From positions 31,977,501-32,041,500 of the forward strand of contig NC_086182.1 in NCBI RefSeq assembly GCF_023053635.1: a DNA stretch of 64,000 bases, read 5' to 3'. This stretch comes from Elgaria multicarinata webbii. Taxonomy: Eukaryota > Chordata > Lepidosauria > Squamata > Anguidae. Within the stretch, counting starts at the first letter, position 1, and each line of letters starts with the position of its first letter. The notes below the pieces were generated by a model, which was not told where the DNA came from, searched no databases, and saw only the letters and a list, made by a program, of their open reading frames with translations. Of the stretch, positions 59,801-64,000 are shown one piece after another. The position numbers were made by a program, and so were the translations under genes.

Positions 59801-61043
59801 TATAGGTGCCAGATATGTCAAAACAGCACAGCTGAGTCACAAGAAACTCCCTCTATCCAACTCCAGAAGCTCCTTCAGGGTCAACCAACAGAGTAGCATG
59901 GATGCATAGCAGCAATACACAACGGAAGATTAGATGCTAGTTACAAACAACAGGACAATGCCACTGCCTTCATGTTCTGCTTGCAAGCATCCAGAGGCAC
60001 CTGGCTGGCTGCTGTTGGAAACAGAACGGATTTGGTTCGGTTCCTTAAGAACAAGATATCTACATCTACGAGAGTCTACATCTCTCATTCTGTGGAATCA
60101 ACGTGGAAATAACTTCCTGGTCTAATTGGGTAACACAGAAATAGTCATACAGGTCAGTAGGACAGCCAACTTTTTTTGATTTAAAGTAATATCTGCACAT
60201 CAAGTAGGCTTCTATTAAAGGCAGAGGAACAGGAACAGTTAAAAAAGCAGCAACCCAATCAGACAGAGAAGGAGAAACAAGATAAAGGAGAAACAAAATG
60301 ATGTTGGTACTAAACTTCAGAGGACATCTGCAAATGTTGGCCTACAAAAATAACACTTCTCCCCAGTCATGTAAGAGATCTGCCCCCTCCTTTAAAAAAA
60401 GTACCTTGCGATTAGCAGAGAAAAGGATGCTCAAGAACACTTCAAAATGCATCTACAGCAGGATTTTAATAGCAACCTTCCAGACACAGCTCAGTTTCAA
60501 GGTAGTTTGGCAGCGCATGAGAAAATTGTGCCAGTCTGGTTCTACTTACAGCTTTTTGGCCAATGGATTACCAGTGACAGTCATCAGACCATCCGGAAAA
60601 GAAAGCGAGACACAACGTCAGGAAGTGTACCTGGAGCCCAAAACACTGGTCAAAGGTCATCTCCATTCATCACCTGTCCTGCTAGTTAAGAGCTTTGGCA
60701 TCAGCCTTGGCATCAGTTACCAAGACAGGCTCTGCACTTGATGCCTTCGAATTCCATTTCCTTTTTAAAAAAATTCCAGTTCGTCACCCAGCATTATAAA
60801 TGCAGAGAAATTAGGTCTGGAAAATTTAATCAATTCCAGCAGGATTTATGGTGCATAATTCCTTCCAGCATTGCCTAGTTCCTCAGCTAAAAGAAAACAT
60901 CACCCACATGAGCAGCTAATTAGGGACCACTAGAAGTAAGTCCGCAGCATCCCCTGCCCAAGTGACCTCTAACCCCCACCCACCCCCATTAAATGACAGT
61001 GACAACAGTCAGTGGCTCACCATTTGACCTGCTTCCCTCCCAT
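35636..61043 (-). CDS. DIXDC1: DIX domain-containing protein 1 (short isoform complete; long isoform 5' exons off the edge)
   Basis: DIXDC1 (coiled-coil DIX1) is a cytoplasmic Wnt scaffold that binds Dishevelled and Axin through its DIX domain. Exons: 61021-61043 (alternative first), 58151-58263, 54904-55052, 51794-51883, 51639-51692, 50061-50111, 45517-45621, 43785-43838, 42477-42569, 42309-42380, 41534-41620, 41185-41346, 39753-39819, 37569-37680, 37280-37388 and 35636-35716. They total 1422 nt, 473 codons plus stop (human short form ~472). Protein: MGGKQVK, then [13 protein letters not shown]; coiled coil ([20 protein letters not shown] through NRLLAEYK); [23 protein letters not shown] domain from [20 protein letters not shown] to VEEDHGEN. 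It matches human almost exon by exon. Nine consecutive exons are multiples of three. The calponin-homology half of the long isoform lies beyond 64000. Confidence 0.95.
35857..36092 (+). mobile_element. MIR/CORE-type SINE
   Basis: A worn tRNA head (TAGCAGAGTGGCTAAGAGTG), a CORE region (AAGTGACTTTAGGGCAAACC, AGATGGGGTAATAACAGTAA) and a 3' part (GGAATACTTGAAATGCATAT), in the order expected for MIR. It is an old element in the last DIXDC1 intron. Similar partial copies are at 36533-36650 (-), 55630-55765 (+) and 56140-56225 (+). Confidence 0.7.
36190..36535. mobile_element. Palindromic DNA element, CTACACCAAGCAGGATAT family
   Basis: The outer arms match as inverted repeats (TACACCAAGCAGGATATTCC at the left, GGAATATCCTGCTTGGTATA at the right) and continue inward through CTTTTATATACCACTTTC. 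The centre holds a second smaller inverted copy of the same motifs. It is a non-autonomous DNA transposon by structure. I could not settle its exact ends or duplication. DIXDC1 last intron. Confidence 0.8.
37688..38296. repeat. 609-nt purine (GGAA/GAAA/GGGA) microsatellite tract
   Basis: Every base on the plus strand is a purine except T37735, C37874 and T37969. Blocks of GGAA, GGGA and GAAA alternate, with two long GAAA blocks near 38021-38110 and 38161-38230. On the DIXDC1 sense strand this is a continuous pyrimidine run that ends six bases before the TATTGCAG acceptor of exon 37569-37680. Confidence 0.97.
38580..38714. mobile_element. Hairpin MITE
   Basis: Two ~58-bp arms face each other with almost no loop: GTAGCACTATGGAGTGCC near the left and GGCACTCCATAGTGTTAC at the right, meeting at TTAGCTTG/CAAACAAGCTA, with outer GGGGGGAAAA / CTTTCCCCC. 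An ATAAATAAATAAATAA run follows. The superfamily cannot be named without a clear duplication. Confidence 0.75.
40000..40122. mobile_element. Palindromic hAT MITE (CAGCCTTCC family)
   Basis: It starts CAGCTTTCCTCATCAGGG and ends GGAAAGGGCTG, with inner arms ACAACTCCCGTAACTCC and GGGAGTTGTAGTCC. It lies in the DIXDC1 intron 39820-41184. Confidence 0.7.
42918..43030 (-). mobile_element. L2-type LINE tail with internal duplication
   Basis: An ATT microsatellite (42927-42958) leads into TATATAGCACCATCAATGTA. The segment ACCATCAATGTACATGGTGC...TACAGAGT occurs twice in tandem (30-bp period). It lies in the DIXDC1 intron 42570-43784, which otherwise looks unique. Confidence 0.75.
43845..44650 (-). 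mobile_element. L2-type LINE, C-terminal ORF2 open for about 190 codons
   Basis: The longest LINE copy in the window. On the minus strand the frame reads through the end of the reverse transcriptase region ([60 protein letters not shown]) and the terminal block ([30 protein letters not shown]), followed by the 3' tail at 43845-44085. It is 5'-truncated. The tail lies only a few bases from the acceptor of the DIXDC1 exon at 43785-43838. The open frame runs on into unrelated sequence up to 44910. Confidence 0.9.
45231..45448 (-). mobile_element. tRNA-derived SINE (second family)
   Basis: Reversed, it starts GGGGCAGAGGCTGTAGCTTA with TGCATGCCCTGAATGCAGAA and ends ATGTTCTGAGGCAGCTTCCT, matching the family at 27826-27976. 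DIXDC1 intron 43839-45516. Confidence 0.8.
45649..45740. repeat. Short squamate interspersed repeat
   Basis: GGCTGCAATGCTAAGCACAT, ATTGAACTCAGTGGGAGTCG and CTTCTGAGGAAGCACGCTCC: a ~90-bp repeat with weak internal symmetry. A related copy is at 54120-54212 and degenerate pieces at 2140-2188 and 14008-14075. Its class is unclear. Confidence 0.5.
46440..47010. mobile_element. Cluster of inverted L2-type tails around a perfect-core hairpin
   Basis: 46440-46546 is a plus-strand tail (GAACCGCCCAGGGAGCTTCA). 46547-46613 is a hairpin with ~30-bp arms (TCTGACTCTTCGTGAC / GTCACGAAGAGTCAGA) and loop ATGAA. 46617-46830 is a minus-strand tail (TTTCTACACCGCCCAATAGC). 46833-47010 is a second, more decayed minus-strand tail (AGCTGAAGCTCCCCGGGCAG). 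All lie in DIXDC1 intron 45622-50060. Confidence 0.75.
47290..47830 (+). mobile_element. LTR-like retroelement fossil (probable solo LTR)
   Basis: This segment has the look of a long terminal repeat: a TGTTTTGGGAGATG start, a mid-region AATAAA (AATAAAAGCTTTGTAGATTA) and a short R/U5-like stretch after it. The left part has an acidic, Ser-rich open stretch. No polymerase or capsid region is visible nearby. Family is uncertain (Gypsy-like by appearance) and ends are approximate. It is a broken remnant. Confidence 0.4.
47831..48757. other. DIXDC1 intronic sequence, nothing recognised
   Basis: Unique sequence between the LTR-like fossil and the hAT MITE. I see no repeat or coding segment in it. 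Confidence 0.5.
48758..48875. mobile_element. hAT MITE with perfect TSD TGCTAACG
   Basis: A 118-bp near-perfect palindrome from CAGCCTTCCTCAACCTGGGG to CCCCAGGTTGAGGAAGGCTG, centred on AATGCAATCTCCCATT. Identical 8-mers TGCTAACG flank it (48750-48757 and 48876-48883). It is the youngest-looking member of the CAGCCTTCC family here. Confidence 0.95.
49633..49925 (-). mobile_element. L2-type LINE tail (chromosome-common subfamily 2)
   Basis: TATATAGCACCATCAATGTA and AGCAAGACCCTGCCGCATAG, with CTTACATTCTAATAAAGTCA, then a short coding remnant (CACCACTGAAAAGGTCCTCT). It is on the minus strand, preceded by an AAT simple repeat (49614-49632). Confidence 0.82.
50986..51204. mobile_element. hAT MITE (CAGTGNAGGCTGGTGGC family)
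   Basis: A 219-bp inverted-repeat element, ends CAGTGCAGGCTGGTGGCTCT and AGAGCCACCAGCCTCCACTG, with long arms (TTCTGGGTTTCAGTCAG / CTGATTGAAACCCAAAA). The flanking 8-mers CTTAGGGT (50978-50985) and CTTAGAGT (51205-51212) differ at one base. It lies in the DIXDC1 intron 50112-51638. Confidence 0.92.
52192..53130. mobile_element. Old LINE-derived repeat interrupted by a SINE
   Basis: The left part (52192-52495) contains AGAGCCGTGCTGGATCAGAC and ACCAGCTGCCTGTGGGAAAC. The right part (52741-53130) contains TGTACACCTCTATCACGTCT, TAGTTGCCCTTTTCTGCCC and AATTTGCCTTTTTCACAGCA. These belong to one family common across reptiles, here split by the SINE at 52505-52740. I judge it CR1/L3-like, but this needs a library search. 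Confidence 0.6.
52505..52740 (-). mobile_element. tRNA-derived SINE with LINE-type tail
   Basis: Same family as 816-1057. Reversed, it begins GAGAGCCACTGTGGTGTAGT, has GATCCGGGTTCTAGTCCCCA as B box, and ends in the GGTGAGATATAAATGCCATC tail. It is inserted in an older LINE-derived repeat. Confidence 0.87.
53818..53859. repeat. CA microsatellite
   Basis: About 20 uninterrupted CA units in the DIXDC1 intron 51884-54903. Confidence 0.95.
55053..58150. other. DIXDC1 intron with old SINE pieces
   Basis: Mostly unique. MIR-like pieces lie at 55630-55765 (TCCCCACCTGCGAAATGG, CTCACAGGGTTATTGAGAGG) and 56140-56225. A worn tRNA SINE head lies at 56890-57030 (GGCAGTGTGGTGCAGCGGTT). No further coding exon is visible. 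Confidence 0.55.
58623..58646. repeat. CA microsatellite
   Basis: About 12 CA units, in the DIXDC1 intron upstream of exon 58151-58263. A shorter CA run is at 59321-59340, and GT runs are at 61607-61632 and 61947-61970. Confidence 0.9.
59485..59618 (+). mobile_element. CR1 LINE 3' end
   Basis: AGGCAGCTGGACAAGCATCT, GTAGATTCCTGCAATGAGCA and the terminal GTTCTATGATTCTATGATC. It lies in the DIXDC1 intron 58264-61020, which is otherwise unique. Confidence 0.88.
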
Positions 61044-61420
61044 GATCCCCCTTTGACCTTTGGCCTCACAGGGCCAGTCTCCTAAGGAGCCTCAGTCTTC
61101 CACAGGTCCCGTCCACAGGCATGCCTCGTCCCCTCACGTGCTCGGAATTTCTGCGCCAAGGACGGCCGTCTCCTGTCAAACTAACAGAGAAATGTTTGCC
61201 AGGCAGACTCCCTCGTGCGAGCCAAGAAATTCGCAGCAGGAAGAAGGGGGCGGCGGGGAGAAGAGCGCTGGTTCCTTGGCAGGAGCGGGTCGGTGATAAA
61301 TCTGCAGCCCTCGAGCGTGCCTTGGGGAGGAGGCAGAGGCCAAAAATTCAGCCGCCTGGCTTTTCGGCTCTGCTCGGTCGCCGGTTGGGTGGTTGGTTGT
61401 TTTGCACTGTTGCATTTTTG
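61021..61420 (-). promoter_or_regulatory. DIXDC1: Alternative DIXDC1 promoter and first exon
   Basis: Upstream of the alternative start ATG (61041-61043) the sequence is GC-enriched with scattered CpGs, an E-box CACGTG at 61135-61140 and no repeats. It is probably the 5' UTR and promoter of the short, calponin-homology-lacking isoform. No TATA box is evident. The extent is inferred. Confidence 0.5.
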
Positions 61421-63391
61421 GTCTGACGTATGCTCAAATTCTTTTCAACGGCAAGGGTATCAGTCTGGATGGCAAGCCTCGTTTCTCATCCCATTCTGAT
61501 CAATTCGGCTTCTCAACAGCCACTAAGGAGACCCAAAAGCAAGTCACGGAAACTGCTCCTCCAGCCTCGGATCCTGTCTCTGAAACACAGTATGTAGCAG
61601 TCAGCCGTGTGTGTGTGTGTGTGTGTGTGTGTGCCGCCTCTCGCTTTGCTCTCTGCAGCTCCGTCTCCCTCCTGCTGTCACTAGGGCTGTGTGAGGCAGA
61701 AACCTATTCTCCGAGATGTCTAAGCTCAGGGTGGAGGAGAGGGATGGTCGCTGAGAGGGGAGGGGCCGGGAGGGGAAAGAGGGAGGGAGAGGAGGGAGAT
61801 ATGCTTCATGCTCCTGGGAAGAGCAGCATTATTTGGGCAATTCCTCCATGAATCATGTCTGCTGATTTTCCTTAGCAGTATCTTGTTTTTCCTCCCAGAT
61901 ATTGTGACATCAAGAATGCACTCACTCCGTAATGAATATATGCTCTGTGTGTGTGTGTGTGTGTGTGTGTCCAAGGCATATGATCTCTGCCCATATCACT
62001 GTCGGGGAATGGCCCAGAGGCTGTCCATCTATATAAAATAGATTTCAGTCTCTATTAAAATGGTGGCATGTCTTTTCCAACCGACTTTGAGTAACTCATT
62101 TGCTGGTGTTGATTTATTTCCTTTCGGGAGAAATTTCCATTTGGCAACCAGGATCCAAAAGGCATCTCCCCCTCTCCGCGTTTTAGTAAAAACAGCAACA
62201 TGCACCAAGTATAAATACAACACTTCTTAAGACAGGATGATATTTGGGATCAAAACAGCAGACGAATCATGGACAGAAATTCAATACAGAAACACACATG
62301 GGCTTGTCTTGCTGCTAGCCCCTTCCATGGGATAGGCTCCAAGGATTTCGCAACCACCAGAGAGTTCGGAATCACAATCAGAGGCACTGTCCATGTTTGA
62401 CAGCTGGGAAAAGTGAGGCACAGCGCTAAGAGAAATAAAATAACTTGAGCTTGGCAGTCACACCCTGTTCCTCAGTTAGTATTGGCAACAGCTGTACAAA
62501 GATCTCACAGAAAAGAGGTACACACCTGGGCAGGACCAAGACAAAAACATTTTACAGCTATGCAAAAGACATTTTGAGTACCCAGGAGGCCAGGCATCAA
62601 GGCAACCCCACAGACTGTATAAGAAGCCATTTGTATTTGGTGGCCAGGGATAGTGAGACAGTTGCAGCCACAGTGGTGTAATCACTTTGGACTTTAGTGT
62701 AATGGGTGCAAAACATGCTCACACGCCAATATGTTTTGTTTCTGCCCAATAGGACTACGGGGACGGAACCCAAAGCTCTATGCACAACGCGACATCTTAG
62801 AGAATTTGCAGGAGTTTCATCTAAACTGCCTTATACTCCTCGCACATGTGTGAAAGACTTTGGCACGTGCAGTTTTGAATGTGCACAAATGCTGTTTTTA
62901 ATTCAGCTCGGGGTTATGTAGGAAAAAGGTGGGTTTGGGCCACATGACCACTTCCATGCACTCTGTGCAGGCTACCTATAAACAGATGTGCCCTGATAGA
63001 AGAGCTTTACCACCACAGAGCTCATTGATAGTGCCTGAACTAAGCCGTCGGGGTGTGTCTTCTCCTGCACTAACTGCAGCCAAACTTTATAGTGGGAGAA
63101 GTTATCTTGTCAACAGACGTTACGAGACGTCTTTCATGTCAATGGAACAAGAAAAACATGCCGTATACTTGAAGGTCTGCTCAGGCTAGGCCCAGAACAC
63201 CATTGAATTCAACAGGTATTAGACAGCTAATCAGATGCTAGCAATAGAAGCCACAACAGGCTTAAAGAGAACGTGGAATCATAACGTTATTTGAAGTAGT
63301 GTGAAGTCCATGTCACTATGGGGACTAGTAGTACTGCTCCTTTCCCACTTTTTTGCCCTCAGTCCCCTCACCACAGAGGGGCTCATGAATA

Positions 63392-63540
63392 ATGCAAATA
63401 TGGCTCATGAATAGTGAATCCATCCGAAATCTGCATGCAGCACAGCCCTGCCCCTCTCTCACACGCCCCAATTGGTGCCTCCGTCCCCTTCCCCCTCCAC
63501 GTGGCTGGGCTGGGGCCTGCCTCCGCGCCACACTGATTGG
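63392..63540. promoter_or_regulatory. Promoter-like motif cluster
   Basis: An octamer ATGCAAAT (63392-63399), a palindromic CCAATTGG (63468-63475), an E-box CACGTG (63498-63503) and an inverted CCAAT box ATTGG (63536-63540) in a locally GC-rich patch upstream of the DIXDC1 short-isoform exon. No transcript can be assigned from sequence alone. Confidence 0.35.
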
Positions 63541-63913
63541 CCGAGCAGAGCTGTCCTTCATCCCACTGGCAGAGGAGCCGCCATGCCTGTTCAGCACGTA
63601 GGAAATTAAATTGCTATTAAAGCTATTAAAGCTCAAGCTTTGAACTTTTCCAAAGTTCCAAAATTTTCTGCACCTCAACGTTGCTCAAGCTTCAGTTTAA
63701 AACAAAAATGAGCAAAATCGTAATAAGCCTCACACTACCGTATTCTTACATAAGACGTTTGGAAAAAATGAGCTGAAAATATGTGTTGAAGGGTCATATC
63801 TCAAACTGACCTATGCCAAAACATGCAGAAAAGCAGGGTCCTAGGGGGATTCCACATGTCGTACTCAGGCCGCTTCCATCCGCCCCCAGTGCACCCCAAA
63901 AACGATCGTGTAC

Positions 63914-64000
63914 CTTGCCTGTAAAAGAGACGAGGAAGAGGCGTCCTTGCCGGTGCTGGTGCCGCCACCCAACTCCCTCCTCGCCAGCCGGGACGGAGAG
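63914..64000 (-). CDS. DIXDC1: Possible further DIXDC1 5' exon (partial, at window edge)
   Basis: On the minus strand a donor AAG|GTACAC lies at 63914/63913. The sequence entering from the edge is open in the one frame that leaves two bases, the phase needed to join exon 58151-58263. It would encode a Ser/Gly/Arg-rich stretch ending TSTGKDASSSSLLQA. It does not resemble the human long-isoform segment that precedes SLTSPSP, so it may be another alternative exon or chance. The segment is only 87 nt. Confidence 0.25.

Noticed and set aside
59711-60741. Open frames in the DIXDC1 intron as possible calponin-homology exons of the long isoform
   Set aside because: They lie on the plus strand, have no calponin-homology motifs and no matching splice phase. 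The long-form exons must be beyond 64000.
63585-63618. GCCGCCATGCCTG as a plus-strand gene start
   Set aside because: The context is a good Kozak sequence, but the frame closes after eight codons and no donor or continuation is visible.

Overview
The window is nuclear DNA from a squamate reptile, most likely a lizard. The genes have vertebrate exon/intron structure. The gaps are full of interspersed repeats of the kind seen in lizards: CR1 and L2-type LINE tails, tRNA-derived SINEs, a MIR/CORE-type SINE, and short palindromic hAT elements with 8-bp target duplications. I could not fix the species.

Five protein-coding genes lie in the order known from human 11q23, read in reverse. TIMM8B (+) contributes only its last exon at the left edge. 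NKAPD1 (-) and PIH1D2 (+) are divergent and share a GC-rich promoter near 10.55-10.72 kb. DLAT (-) converges on PIH1D2. DIXDC1 (-) fills the right half and lies upstream of DLAT in the same orientation. I rebuilt the exons by hand from splice sites, reading phase and remembered human proteins. NKAPD1 (297 codons), PIH1D2 (316) and DLAT (648) come out as complete frames with every intron phase agreeing. The DIXDC1 short isoform (473 codons) is also complete; the exons for the calponin-homology half of the long isoform lie beyond the right edge.

Layout: 0-1.8 kb TIMM8B last intron (GC minisatellite, SINE) and last exon; 1.8-2.9 kb intergenic with a CR1 tail; 2.9-10.6 kb NKAPD1; 10.6-16.2 kb PIH1D2; 16.9-29.2 kb DLAT, with a minisatellite and CpG island at its 5' end; 29.6-32.0 kb intergenic LINE tails; 32.0-61.0 kb DIXDC1, with a 3.6-kb 3' UTR, fifteen shared coding exons and an alternative first exon; 61-64 kb DIXDC1 upstream region with promoter-like sequence and a possible further exon at the edge.

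The genes are not a functional operon. TIMM8B (inner-membrane import chaperone) and DLAT (E2 of pyruvate dehydrogenase) are mitochondrial. PIH1D2 is an HSP90/R2TP co-chaperone family member linked to ciliated cells, NKAPD1 is a basic nuclear protein of unknown role, and DIXDC1 is a Wnt/Dishevelled-type scaffold. I found no new enzymatic or defence system. The most notable signals are a 609-nt, almost pure purine/pyrimidine tract that forms the splice acceptor of a DIX-domain exon, a near-perfect RFX X-box in the PIH1D2/NKAPD1 promoter, a 23-nt alternative first coding exon of DIXDC1, and a set of hAT MITEs with readable target duplications, two of which show a local rearrangement.
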